NCBI GenBank assembly: GCA_019421365.1
Contig: JAHZFJ010000039.1
Span: forward strand, 1 to 31,885
From: Lachnospiraceae bacterium
Lineage (GTDB): Bacteria; Bacillota; Clostridia; Lachnospirales; Lachnospiraceae
Reading direction: 5' to 3'
Length of the DNA stretch: 31,885 nt
In this document: piece after piece, positions 24,629 through 31,817 of the stretch
Numbering within the stretch: position 1 is the first letter of the stretch
How the letters are laid out: each line of letters begins with the position of its first letter
Position numbers and translations under genes: made by a program
The notes under the pieces: model-generated
The model's database searches: none
Seen by the model: only the letters and a program-made list of their open reading frames with translations
What the model was told of the DNA's origin: nothing

Positions 24629-25225
24629 TTATACTACTATTCCATGCATAAACTGATGGACAAGGGAATAGATTGCCTTGTCATCCTCTAGCCGACCAGT
24701 CGAATTCTCTCTCTCAAAATATACGAGAATATAGTTGTTTAATATTCCGGAAAAGCCTACAGCAAATTGCTCCTGTCTACCATTCATATTGCCAAGATAT
24801 CCTGCAGCTTGTTCGAATATTCCTCGTATAATTGCAAATTGTTCCTTCATGTAAGGGCTAATTGCCTTATATGTTTCATTTTCTCTTGCAGAATAGAATA
24901 GGGAAAGGGTAAGATAATAAAACCGCAAATCCGATTCTGCTATGGAAAACAAAGTTTTTGCATAGCGTTCTAGTGTGAGTACTAAGTCTCCATTGTAATA
25001 AGCAGCTTCACGTAATTGTTCATTCATCTTACAGCAACGTTCATGTAAGAGTGCCTCTAATAGACCGTATTTACTTTTGAAATAATAATACAATGTAGGT
25101 TTCGTTATTCCAGCTAATGTAACAATCTCTTGTACTCCTACTGCATCATACCCCTTCTGATAAAACAGATTCAAAGCACACTCTAATATCTTCTCTCTGT
25201 TATCTAGTTCTTGTAACTCCTCCAC
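24629..25225 (-). CDS. TetR-family transcriptional regulator
   Basis: About 199 aa. The N-terminal DNA-binding domain reads NREKILECALNLFYQKGYDAVGVQEIVTLAGITKPTLYYYFKSKYGLLEALL, a classical TetR helix-turn-helix. The C-terminal helical ligand domain has no recognised effector signature. The start is GTG at 25225, seven bases after GGAGG. The frame stays open to 25378, but that part covers the gene's own promoter and is not coding. The gene is first in a probable operon with the GH13 enzyme and glgB, and its promoter contains a palindrome, so it likely represses itself and these glycogen genes. Confidence 0.88.
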   Translation of the reverse strand: MEELQELDNREKILECALNLFYQKGYDAVGVQEIVTLAGITKPTLYYYFKSKYGLLEALLHERCCKMNEQLREAAYYNGDLVLTLERYAKTLFSIAESDLRFYYLTLSLFYSARENETYKAISPYMKEQFAIIRGIFEQAAGYLGNMNGRQEQFAVGFSGILNNYILVYFERENSTGRLEDDKAIYSLVHQFMHGIVV

Positions 25226-25255
25226 CTTACACCTCCAGTATTCCTTAGTAACCTC

Positions 25256-25284
25256 AGTATACCAATCGGTATACACACTGTCAA
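25256..25284 (-). promoter_or_regulatory. TetR-gene promoter with overlapping operator
   Basis: On the minus strand TTGACA (25284-25279), 17 bp, TATACT (25261-25256). The palindrome GTATACC-AATC-GGTATAC (25257-25274) covers the spacer and the -10 box, the classical arrangement for TetR-type autorepression. It also governs downstream GH13 and glgB if they are co-transcribed. Confidence 0.8.
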
Positions 25285-25335
25285 TACCTAGATGGAAATT
25301 ATTTGAAACACATAAAATAAAATTAATAAAAATAG

Positions 25336-25364
25336 TTGACAAATATAAATACATAGCATATAGT
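25336..25364 (+). promoter_or_regulatory. Sigma-A promoter of the cad operon
   Basis: TTGACA (25336-25341), 17 bp, TATAGT (25359-25364), a near-consensus promoter with a predicted start near 25371, inside the metal-sensor operator. Confidence 0.8.
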
Positions 25365-25392
25365 AAACATATGAACAATTATTCATATGTTT
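25365..25392 (+). promoter_or_regulatory. CadC/SmtB-type operator
   Basis: Perfect 11-bp arms AAACATATGAA (25365-25375) and TTCATATGTTT (25382-25392) with the spacer CAATTA. The core ATGAACAATTATTCAT matches the known 12-2-12 CadC/SmtB/CzrA operator family (TGAACA..TTCA). A second inverted repeat ATATGTTA-ACCA-TAACATAT (25401-25420) lies just downstream and may be an additional site or a leader hairpin. Confidence 0.85.
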
Positions 25393-25443
25393 GTTTAAAC
25401 ATATGTTAACCATAACATATACTAAATAGAAGGAGAGCTACCT

Positions 25444-25806
25444 ATGAATGATAAAAAACACGCAGAAACCTGTTCGTGTAATTGCGTACACGAAGATCTT
25501 TTGAATTCTGTCAAACCGATAATGCCTGAAGAAGAGGTATTATATGATTTAGCTGAGCTTTTTAAGATATTTGGTGATACTACAAGAATAAAAATCCTAT
25601 GTGCACTTTTTGAATCTGAAATGTGTGTATGTGATATTGCTGAGCTCCTTAACATGACGCAATCCGCAATTTCCCACCAACTTCGTGTTCTTAAATCTGC
25701 AAAGCTTGTTAAAAACAGGAAAGCTGGGAAAGTTGTATTCTATTCCTTAGCAGATGAACATGTAAAACGAATCTTCGACCAAGGGCTTTCACATGTTCTT
25801 GAGTAA
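25444..25806 (+). CDS. cadC: ArsR/SmtB-family metal-sensing repressor, CadC-like
   Basis: A 120-aa winged-helix repressor that releases DNA when Cd, Pb or Zn binds. Both known metal sites are represented. The alpha-3N thiolate site has C61 and C63 in EMCVCDIAE together with N-terminal C10, C12 and C14 (CSCNC). The alpha-5 site has D104 and H106 with H117 and E120, at the same positions as in SmtB. The DNA-recognition helix is MTQSAISHQLRVLKSAKLV. ATG at 25444 follows AAGGAG. A matching operator overlaps its promoter, and the P-type exporter follows after 76 bp, so it autoregulates the two-gene operon. Confidence 0.93.
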   Translation: MNDKKHAETCSCNCVHEDLLNSVKPIMPEEEVLYDLAELFKIFGDTTRIKILCALFESEMCVCDIAELLNMTQSAISHQLRVLKSAKLVKNRKAGKVVFYSLADEHVKRIFDQGLSHVLE

Positions 25807-25844
25807 TCAATCTAAATCGTTACCTATTACAAGGAGTTTTGCAT

Positions 25845-25913
25845 TTGCCTAAATTCATATGGCAAAAAGAAAGGAGTCTACTATGGAGTCAAAAAAGTTT
25901 TCATTTAACTTAG
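25845..25913 (+). CDS. Possible leader peptide overlapping the cadA start
   Basis: A 22-residue frame starts with TTG at 25845, eight bases after a good AAGGAG (25831-25836), and ends with TAG at 25911-25913, inside cadA in another frame. It could couple translation to cadA or be accidental. There are no cysteine or histidine codon runs that would suggest an attenuation peptide beyond one His. Confidence 0.2.
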   Translation: MPKFIWQKERSLLWSQKSFHLT

Positions 25914-28306
25914 ATAATCTTGGCTGTGCAAATTGTGCTGCTAAGATGGAAAAGAAACTAAAATCCTTAGACGGTGTCGAGGAAGTTCAAATTAATTTTG
26001 TTAATAAAAAGCTATTTCTTACCTTCAAGGAAAGCAAACAATTAGAGGATATACAGCCTATTATTCAGAAAATCTGTAGTGATATTGAAAGCGAAGTGGT
26101 CGTATCCCCTATATTATCTAATAAAACTTCCAATACTACTGCAAATTCTTCTGCACATCACCACGATAAACATAATTCTTGTGGTTGCAGCGAACATCAC
26201 CACGATGAACATGATTCTTGTGGCTGCGGTGAGCATCACCATGATGAGAATGACTCTTGCGGCTGTGGCGAACACCACCATGATGAACATGATTCTTGTG
26301 GCTGTGGCGAACACCACCATGTTGAGCATGATGGACATAATCATGAGAAAAAATCTTCTTCTCACTCACATAACCATCAACATGGTGAAGAACACTCCAA
26401 AGGAGAATTAGTAAAAAAAGTACTTACCCTATTAATCGGAACTGTAATAGGATTTGTACCTATTGTATTCGATATTCCAAACCCATTAGGGATCATTATA
26501 TTAATTGCTGGCTATCTTATTATATCCTATGAAATTCTTATTGCTTCCGCTAAGAATATTTCTCATGGACAGATCTTCGACGAGAATTTCCTAATGGTTA
26601 TTGCTACACTTGGTGCTTTCTTTACAAAGCAATATCCTGAAGCTCTTGTCGTAATGCTCTTATTCCAAATTGGCGAACTTCTTCAAGATATCGCAGTTGA
26701 TAACTCAAGAAGACAATTAAAATCAGTTATGGACTTAAAACCAGATTATGCAAACCTCCAGACTGCTTCTGGTGTCGTAACTGTAGCTCCAGAAGAAGTA
26801 TCACTGGGTGACGTTATTGTGGTAAAACCAAGTGAACGTATTCCTCTTGACGGCGAGGTAATTAAAGGCTCCTCATTTGTAGATACTTCTTCTCTAACAG
26901 GAGAATCCGTTCCTAGAAGTGCTACTATTGGAGATACTGTATTAAGCGGAAGTATTAATGGAAGTGGAAATTTGTTCATTAAAGTTAATAGCACTTACTC
27001 TGATTCCACCGTTGCCAAAGTCTTAGATCTAGTTGAAAATGCATCGAATCGTAAATCAAGTACAGAAAATTTCATAACAAAATTCGCAGCTATCTATACT
27101 CCAATAGTTGTTGTATTAGCTCTATTACTAGCTATCGTTCCTCCAATCATTACAGGCACTTACGACTTTTCATCATGGATTTACCGTGCGTGTGGATTCT
27201 TAGTTGTATCCTGTCCTTGTGCCTTGGTAATCTCCATTCCACTTGGCTTCTTCGGAGGTATCGGATGTGCTTCTAAACATGGTATTCTAGTAAAAGGAAG
27301 TAATTATCTTGAAGCACTTAATTTTGTTGAAACAGCTGTATTTGATAAAACAGGAACACTAACTCAAGGTGTGTTTGAAGTAACTAAAGTAAATGTTGTA
27401 AATGAAACTAGCCTTATAAACATTCTCTCCGATGAAGAAAAGAATGCATTACAAGCATCTTCTGACCAATTATTATATGTAGCTGGCCTTGTAGAAAGCT
27501 ATTCAAATCATCCAATAGCTAAATCTATTGTGAAATCCGCTAAGGTACCTTCTTCATCTGATCTAGTAAGTAATTATGAAGAAATTGCTGGTCATGGAAT
27601 ACGTGCTACTTTTGCCGAACAAACCGTTTTTGCAGGTAGTGCAAAACTACTTAAGAAGTTTAATATTACTTTCCAAGAAGCACCGGCAGATACCTTAGGA
27701 AGTATTGTATATGTTGCTATTAACGATACATTCGTTGGATACCTCGTAATTTCTGACCAGATCAAAAAGGATTCTAAACAAGCCCTTGCAGATCTACGTA
27801 AGTTAGGTATTGAGACCGTAATGTTAACAGGTGATATGAAAGCCTCCGCTGAAATCGTTGGTAAAGAGTTAAACCTAGATGCTATCTATTCTGAATTACT
27901 ACCAGGCGATAAGGTTGATAAAATCGAAGAATTACTTCATAAGAAGAGTAAGAACAAGAATATAATCTTCACTGGGGATGGAATGAATGATGCTCCGGTA
28001 CTTGCAAGAGCTGATGTTGGTATCGCTATGGGTGGCGTAGGCTCTGATGCTGCAATTGAAGCAGCTGATATTGTAATAATGACTGATGAACCTTCGAAGA
28101 TTGCTCAAGCAATTAAAATCGCCAAAAATACTCGGAAAATAGTAACAGAAAACATTGTATTATCCTTAGGTATTAAAGCTATCGTTCTAATATTACTTGC
28201 AATAGGTATGGGATCTATGTGGTTAGCAATCTTTGCTGATGTTGGAGTTGCATTAATAGCAATATTTAATTCCATCCGTGCTTTAAAATATAACGTATCT
28301 AACTAG
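25883..28306 (+). CDS. cadA: P1B-type heavy-metal ATPase (Cd/Zn/Pb exporter)
   Basis: A membrane pump of about 807 aa exporting soft divalent metals. Order: HMA domain with the GCANC metal site (C15, C18); a His/Cys-rich linker of five 13-residue repeats plus a further His stretch (about 90-175); transmembrane helices; TGES (TSLTGES) actuator motif; the CPC metal site in the membrane (C444-P-C446); the phosphorylated D488 in DKTGTLT; the SNHP site of P1B pumps; and GDGMND hinge (D699). CPC together with the CadC-like neighbour supports Cd/Zn/Pb over Cu. ATG at 25883, five to six bases after AAGGAG, is preferred to an upstream in-frame ATG at 25859 that lacks a site. Confidence 0.95.
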   Translation: MESKKFSFNLDNLGCANCAAKMEKKLKSLDGVEEVQINFVNKKLFLTFKESKQLEDIQPIIQKICSDIESEVVVSPILSNKTSNTTANSSAHHHDKHNSCGCSEHHHDEHDSCGCGEHHHDENDSCGCGEHHHDEHDSCGCGEHHHVEHDGHNHEKKSSSHSHNHQHGEEHSKGELVKKVLTLLIGTVIGFVPIVFDIPNPLGIIILIAGYLIISYEILIASAKNISHGQIFDENFLMVIATLGAFFTKQYPEALVVMLLFQIGELLQDIAVDNSRRQLKSVMDLKPDYANLQTASGVVTVAPEEVSLGDVIVVKPSERIPLDGEVIKGSSFVDTSSLTGESVPRSATIGDTVLSGSINGSGNLFIKVNSTYSDSTVAKVLDLVENASNRKSSTENFITKFAAIYTPIVVVLALLLAIVPPIITGTYDFSSWIYRACGFLVVSCPCALVISIPLGFFGGIGCASKHGILVKGSNYLEALNFVETAVFDKTGTLTQGVFEVTKVNVVNETSLINILSDEEKNALQASSDQLLYVAGLVESYSNHPIAKSIVKSAKVPSSSDLVSNYEEIAGHGIRATFAEQTVFAGSAKLLKKFNITFQEAPADTLGSIVYVAINDTFVGYLVISDQIKKDSKQALADLRKLGIETVMLTGDMKASAEIVGKELNLDAIYSELLPGDKVDKIEELLHKKSKNKNIIFTGDGMNDAPVLARADVGIAMGGVGSDAAIEAADIVIMTDEPSKIAQAIKIAKNTRKIVTENIVLSLGIKAIVLILLAIGMGSMWLAIFADVGVALIAIFNSIRALKYNVSN
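26153..26347 (+). repeat. 39-bp tandem repeat coding the His/Cys linker of cadA
   Basis: Five 39-bp units each encode 13 residues of the form E-H-H-H-D-E-H-D-S-C-G-C-G; the fifth loses the cysteines (ending DGHNHE). Nucleotide identity between units is high, indicating recent duplication. Frames on the opposite strand through this array are by-products of the repeat. Confidence 0.9.
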
Positions 28307-28308
28307 TC

Positions 28309-28350
28309 AAAGAAACAATCTTTCAAACAATTTTGAAAGATTGTTTCTTT
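28309..28350 (+). terminator. Terminator of the cad operon
   Basis: A perfect 19-bp stem, AAAGAAACAATCTTTCAAA (28309-28327) with its complement (28332-28350) and a 4-nt loop, ending in TTTCTTTTT. It lies 3 bp after the cadA stop codon. Confidence 0.9.
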
Positions 28351-28466
28351 TTATATAAGTAATTAAACCAACGACTAAACTGCGATTCTGATGACTACTT
28401 CATTACATACTTAAGCTAAATATAATAATTTTAACACCTTATTTTTCAGAAAGTCATTAATAAGTG

Positions 28467-28495
28467 TTGACACCCCTTTAAATCCATGTTATACT
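28467..28495 (+). promoter_or_regulatory. Sigma-A promoter of the cold-shock gene
   Basis: TTGACA (28467-28472), 17 bp, TATACT (28490-28495). The predicted start near 28502 is about 125 nt upstream of the csp start codon. Confidence 0.8.
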
Positions 28496-28523
28496 AAAGG
28501 AGTAGTTTAGATGTAAGTTTGAT

Positions 28524-28585
28524 TCACATATTTTTGTAAGTCATTGATATATTTAATGATTTACAAAAATATGTGATTTTTTTTT
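28524..28585 (+). terminator. Terminator/attenuator hairpin in the csp leader
   Basis: 22-bp arms (28524-28545 and 28555-28576) pair with a single mismatch around a 9-nt loop and are followed by nine T's. It starts about 22 nt after the predicted transcription start. It is either an attenuator controlling csp read-through or the end of a short independent RNA of about 80 nt. Confidence 0.8.
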
Positions 28586-28627
28586 ACCGAAGAATATACA
28601 AATATTATAATTTAGGAGGTATCTTTC

Positions 28628-28831
28628 ATGAATAAAGGTACAGTAAAATGGTTTAACGCACAAAAAGGATTTGGATTTATCACTAACAGCGAAAATGGCG
28701 AAGATATATTCGTACATTTCTCAGGAATAGCTACAGATGGCTTTAAATCTTTAGAAGAAAATCAAAACGTAACTTTTGATATTACTAACGGATCTCGTGG
28801 CTTACAAGCAGTTAACGTAGTTGTAGCTTAA
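28628..28831 (+). CDS. Cold-shock protein (CspA/CspB family)
   Basis: A 67-aa single-OB-fold nucleic-acid chaperone. RNP1 KGFGFI and RNP2 DIFVHF motifs are intact, and MNKGTVKWFNAQKGFGFI is the family N-terminus. Such proteins melt mRNA secondary structure in the cytoplasm. ATG at 28628 follows TTTAGGAGG at good distance. It is monocistronic: own promoter, long leader, own terminator. The leader hairpin suggests control at the RNA level. Confidence 0.97.
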   Translation: MNKGTVKWFNAQKGFGFITNSENGEDIFVHFSGIATDGFKSLEENQNVTFDITNGSRGLQAVNVVVA

Positions 28832-28852
28832 GTTATTAAAACCATATAAGTA

Positions 28853-28900
28853 AGAATAGCCCTAGATAAAACAAATCGTTTCGTCTAGGGCTATTCTTTT
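28853..28900. terminator. Bidirectional terminator between csp and proline-rich gene
   Basis: 14-bp perfect arms AGAATAGCCCTAGA (28853-28866) and complement (28884-28897), with an inner AAAC/GTTT pair and a T-tract. It serves csp (plus) and, 11 bp after its stop, the proline-rich gene (minus). Confidence 0.85.
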
Positions 28901-28910
28901 GTTAATATAT

Positions 28911-29726
28911 TTATCTAATTACCTGGATAACAAATGCCAAAGTTTGTGGCGGGATACTTGCGGTCATAAATGTTGCATGTTCCACTCTCACCCGAAGTCC
29001 TGAAAACAAATCTGACATCCGTATTCTACGTCCAAACAGATCTAGTATAACTGTTTCTGGGCCAACATTAAAGCGGATTATGGTATTGTTTCCACTTATC
29101 GTAAGAATGAAGTTTTCACGTGTATTCACCTGTAGAATTCTTCCTACTGTCTCCTGCCTAGATACTCGGCGCTCATTGACAAATATCTCGAAAGCCTGCG
29201 CTTGTGGAGGTATACTTCTTGTCATTGCTGTTGAAACAAATGCATCAATAACCATTCCTACCTCTAAATCTCCCGGTCTTAATCTTTTGCGATTTACATC
29301 AAAAATTCTTGTATCTCTTGATACTACTAACCTTATCGTCCGTTCTGCACTCCGTGGTCTTTCTCTATAGACTACCGTTGCAAGTACATTGTCTCGGTCT
29401 CTAGAAACCTCCTCTATAACTCCATTTGATATCCACATTCCTTCCATAGGTGGCCTTGGTGGCTGCGGTGGTCTTGGTGGCTGCGGTGGCCTTGGAGGTT
29501 GCGGTGGTCTTGGTGGCTGTGGCGGCCTTGGGGGTTGTGGCGGCCTTGGGGGTTGCGGTGGCCTTGAAGGCTGCGGTGGCCTTGGGGGTTGCGGTGGCCT
29601 TGGAGGTTGCGGTGGCCTTGGAGGTTGCGACGGCCGTTGCTGTTTTATTGACCTTTCAGAGAAAGTATCAACGACTCCATCATCATTTACTTTCTTACTC
29701 AAATCTGAGTTTAAATCATAATCCAT
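28911..29726 (-). CDS. Proline-rich repeat protein with duplicated C-terminal domain, unknown function
   Basis: 271 aa, not recognised. Residues 1-30 are acidic/polar. Residues about 31-95 are a near-perfect repeat of the hexapeptide R-P-P-Q-P-P, with arginine as the only charged residue. The rest consists of two copies of one domain of about 75-80 residues. Both share a G-x-I start, an R-F/L-x-V strand, T-x-I-x-D, R-x-R or RRIR, a G-(M/L)-x-V strand and the closing T-x-x-M-T-x-SIPPQ-x-x-AF-x-I-x-V. This beta-rich pattern suggests a small barrel (OB-like, DUF5666-like). No signal peptide, membrane span or sorting motif, so it is probably cytoplasmic or a spore/envelope-associated protein exported otherwise. 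GGAGAG precedes ATG at 29726. Monocistronic. Confidence 0.75.
   Translation of the reverse strand: MDYDLNSDLSKKVNDDGVVDTFSERSIKQQRPSQPPRPPQPPRPPQPPRPPQPSRPPQPPRPPQPPRPPQPPRPPQPPRPPQPPRPPQPPRPPMEGMWISNGVIEEVSRDRDNVLATVVYRERPRSAERTIRLVVSRDTRIFDVNRKRLRPGDLEVGMVIDAFVSTAMTRSIPPQAQAFEIFVNERRVSRQETVGRILQVNTRENFILTISGNNTIIRFNVGPETVILDLFGRRIRMSDLFSGLRVRVEHATFMTASIPPQTLAFVIQVIR
29449..29628 (-). repeat. 18-bp minisatellite coding RPPQPP units
   Basis: Ten 18-bp units in tandem, differing mostly at third codon positions, encode R-P-P-Q-P-P (one unit has Ser for Pro). There are no spacers, so it is not a CRISPR array. The GC content is far above the surroundings. Confidence 0.92.
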
Positions 29727-29804
29727 AATTCTCTCCAGTTATATGCTCTATATAATATATGCCCTTAATGAATTAATGGGTATCTGAACAACTTAAAATT
29801 TTTC

Positions 29805-30518
29805 TTATAGTACTCCTTCAATATGTAATAAAGCTTGTACTATGAATCTCGGATGATCAAATGCAATCTGATTGGAAGTTAAAACCTGATACTGATACTC
29901 TTTCATAATTCCAGTCTTATTATAAGATACCTCTACAGTTGCATCGAACTCTACCTTTTTTTCTTCATTCACAAGTACTAATTCGTACAAAGTTTTAATT
30001 CTATTACTTCCTCGACTATTAACCTCTTCCACTTCTTCCTTCTTACTTAACTTAATATCAAACCAAACAGCATCTGCTGCATCATCACCTGCTTTTACTT
30101 CTCTTCCTTCGTCCAGAAGTGCAAGGTACGCTACTGTAACAATTCTAGCACGGGGATCTCTCCATGCTTCTCCCCATGTGTAGAGCTGCTCAATTGCTAC
30201 ATCATCTACTCCGGTTTCCTCTAGGAGTTCCCTTTTCGCTGCTAGATCAATATCTTCTCTTATATTGACAAATCCACCTGGCAATGCCCAATAACCAATA
30301 CTCGGGTGATTCCTTCTCTTTACCATAAGAACTTTCAATCCTTCTTCCACTGTATGAAATTCTTTCGGATGTTGTATGACAATCATATCTGCCGTTACAC
30401 TTGGATTCTCATACTTGTTTGTATCATATTCTTCAAGAAAACTTTCTAGATCCTGTCCTAGTTCATTCTTCTCTCCAGTTCCTCGAAATGATTCTATCTC
30501 TTTAAAAAATGCTGGCAT
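29805..30518 (-). CDS. Nudix hydrolase
   Basis: 237 aa. The Nudix box is complete: G82-x5-E88-x7-R96-E97-x2-E100-E101-x-G103, in PGGFVNIREDIDLAAKRELLEETGV, coordinating the metal for hydrolysis of a nucleoside diphosphate linked to another group. The N-terminus MPAFFKEIESFRGTGEKN and the C-terminal region ending SNQIAFDHPRFIVQALLHI resemble the ADP-ribose-type/NrtR-like group, in which a winged helix can follow; I cannot see a clear DNA-binding helix. ATG at 30518 has AGAAGGAA upstream. It is divergent from the S1-domain gene. Confidence 0.9.
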   Translation of the reverse strand: MPAFFKEIESFRGTGEKNELGQDLESFLEEYDTNKYENPSVTADMIVIQHPKEFHTVEEGLKVLMVKRRNHPSIGYWALPGGFVNIREDIDLAAKRELLEETGVDDVAIEQLYTWGEAWRDPRARIVTVAYLALLDEGREVKAGDDAADAVWFDIKLSKKEEVEEVNSRGSNRIKTLYELVLVNEEKKVEFDATVEVSYNKTGIMKEYQYQVLTSNQIAFDHPRFIVQALLHIEGVL

Positions 30519-30570
30519 GATATTCCTTCTTTCTACCTTAGATGTAATTTCTTCTCTACTTAATTACCCT

Positions 30571-30598
30571 ATTATACCATATTAATCGTTGTTTCCAA
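30571..30598 (-). promoter_or_regulatory. Promoter of the Nudix gene
   Basis: On the minus strand TTGGAA (30598-30593), 16 bp, TATAAT (30576-30571) preceded by TGG, an extended -10. It lies 53 bp upstream of the start codon. Confidence 0.6.
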
Positions 30599-30690
30599 TC
30601 TACATATTTGCTATAATTGTTATTACAATACAAAGAATTATCTTCTTTGCAAATACGGCATATACACGCAACACTTATACGTGCTATAAT
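30589..30690 (+). promoter_or_regulatory. Promoter region of the S1-domain gene
   Basis: Two extended -10 boxes TGC-TATAAT occur at 30609-30617 and 30682-30690. The first has TTGTTT (30589-30594) at 17 bp; the second has no clear -35. A small hairpin CAAAGAA/TTCTTTG (30631-30649) lies between them. The first -35 overlaps the -35 of the divergent Nudix promoter. Confidence 0.45.
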
Positions 30691-30731
30691 TAGTTTAGTT
30701 AAACACGTAAATAAATAAACGAGGTGAAATT

Positions 30732-31682
30732 ATGAGTCAACAAGAAAACATAGAAACAGAAGTTAAAACAGAAGAAAAAATCCTTTCAATGGACGATTTT
30801 AAAGATGAATTAAATCAATCCTTTAAAAAGATTAAAGAAGGGGATCTTCTTACTGGTACTGTAATCGGTGTTTCTGATACAGAAGTTACAGTTGATCTTA
30901 ATTACTACACAGAGGGAATTATTCCTCTAGCTGAGTTAAGTAATGACCCACGCTTTTCAATTAAAGCAGATATTCAAGTAGGTGATACTGTTACTGCAGT
31001 CGTTTTACGCGAAGATTTAAGAACTGGTAATCTTGTTTTATCTAAGAAAAGCGCTGCTGATATTCTTGCATGGGATACATTAAAAGAAGCCATGGAAGCT
31101 AAAAAACGTTATAGCGTAAAAGTCGCTTCCTCTGTCAATGGCGGTGTTATTACTTATGTTGAGGGAATCCGTGCTTTCATCCCTGCTTCACAATTATCAA
31201 CTCAATATGTGGAAGACGTAGAGTCTTATGTGGGACAAACTTTAACAGTTGTTATTATAACTGTTGATGAAGACAATCAAAAGCTTGTATTATCAGCAAG
31301 AGAAGTGTTAAGAGAAGAAGAATCTTTAGCAAAAACTAATAAGATCACACATTTACAGATCGGTTTAGTAACTACAGGTATTATTGAAAAGATTGCTCCA
31401 TATGGTGCTTTTGTTAACATCGGTGATGGTTTATCAGGACTTGTTCATATCTCTCAAATTTGTGGAAAACGTATCAAATCTCCTAACGAAGTGGTGAAAG
31501 AAGGACAAGAAGTTACTGTTAAAATTATCGATGTAAAGGACGGCAAAGTAAGTCTTAGCATGAAAGCGGTTGAAGAAGATGCAGAAATCGTTGAAGATGT
31601 AGAAGAAGTTTCTTTTGAATACTCTTCAGGAGAAGAAGCTGGTACTGGCCTTGGTGCTTTACTTGCTAACTTAAAATTATAA
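30732..31682 (+). CDS. S1 RNA-binding domain protein, ribosomal protein S1-like
   Basis: 316 aa with three S1 OB-fold repeats: about 36-105 (GDLLTGTVIGVSDTEVTVDLN), about 120-190 (degenerate, RYSVKVASSVNGGVITYVEGIRAFIPASQLS) and about 207-277 (IGLVTTGIIEKIAPYGAFVNI followed by GLSGLVHISQI). Such short S1 proteins in Firmicutes (usual rpsA has four or more repeats) bind mRNA and help translation, but not all are ribosomal. N- and C-termini are acidic. ATG at 30732 follows CGAGGTG. It has its own terminator. Confidence 0.9.
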   Translation: MSQQENIETEVKTEEKILSMDDFKDELNQSFKKIKEGDLLTGTVIGVSDTEVTVDLNYYTEGIIPLAELSNDPRFSIKADIQVGDTVTAVVLREDLRTGNLVLSKKSAADILAWDTLKEAMEAKKRYSVKVASSVNGGVITYVEGIRAFIPASQLSTQYVEDVESYVGQTLTVVIITVDEDNQKLVLSAREVLREEESLAKTNKITHLQIGLVTTGIIEKIAPYGAFVNIGDGLSGLVHISQICGKRIKSPNEVVKEGQEVTVKIIDVKDGKVSLSMKAVEEDAEIVEDVEEVSFEYSSGEEAGTGLGALLANLKL

Positions 31683-31732
31683 TTACTTTAAACAATTAAT
31701 TTACAAATTATAAATTCATTGTAATGTAATAA

Positions 31733-31817
31733 AAAAGACAATCTTTCATATGGTTTGTGTGTTGAGCTCGGATATATTAATCCGGGATGCCACATAAACC
31801 ATGAAGATTGTCTTTTA
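31733..31817 (+). terminator. Long composite terminator of the S1-domain gene
   Basis: Outer arms AAAAGACAATCTT (31733-31745) and AAGATTGTCTTTT (31804-31816) pair perfectly, continued inward by ATGGTTTGTGTG with CACATAAACCAT, and capped by CGGAT/ATCCG. The 3' arm ends in TCTTTTATTA. The stem is longer than needed for simple termination. The remaining bases to the window end hold nothing I can support. Confidence 0.75.

Larger units (their letters stand above)
28351..28627 (+). other. csp upstream region: promoter, leader hairpin
   Basis: A 277-bp gap with about 115 bp of AT-rich sequence in which I see nothing, then the sigma-A promoter, then a leader of about 125 nt with one very strong hairpin followed by nine T's, then the csp ribosome site. 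Details are in the separate entries. Confidence 0.7.

Noticed and set aside
25226..25378. N-terminal extension of the TetR protein up to 25378
   Set aside because: It would translate across the -10, operator and -35 of the gene's own promoter; GTG at 25225 has a proper GGAGG site.
26079..26411. Frames on both strands across the cadA His-rich linker
   Set aside because: They are open only because the 39-bp repeat lacks stops in several frames; compositions (Met/Thr/Ile or His/Arg runs) are repeat artefacts.
29449..29628. Possible CRISPR array
   Set aside because: Units are contiguous 18-mers without spacers and lie in frame within a coding gene; no cas genes nearby.
29389..29728. Glycine-rich and Ala/Val-rich plus-strand frames opposite the proline-rich gene
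   Set aside because: They are antisense images of the 18-bp minisatellite; the minus frame has the better ribosome site, non-repetitive flanks with domain structure, and terminator position.
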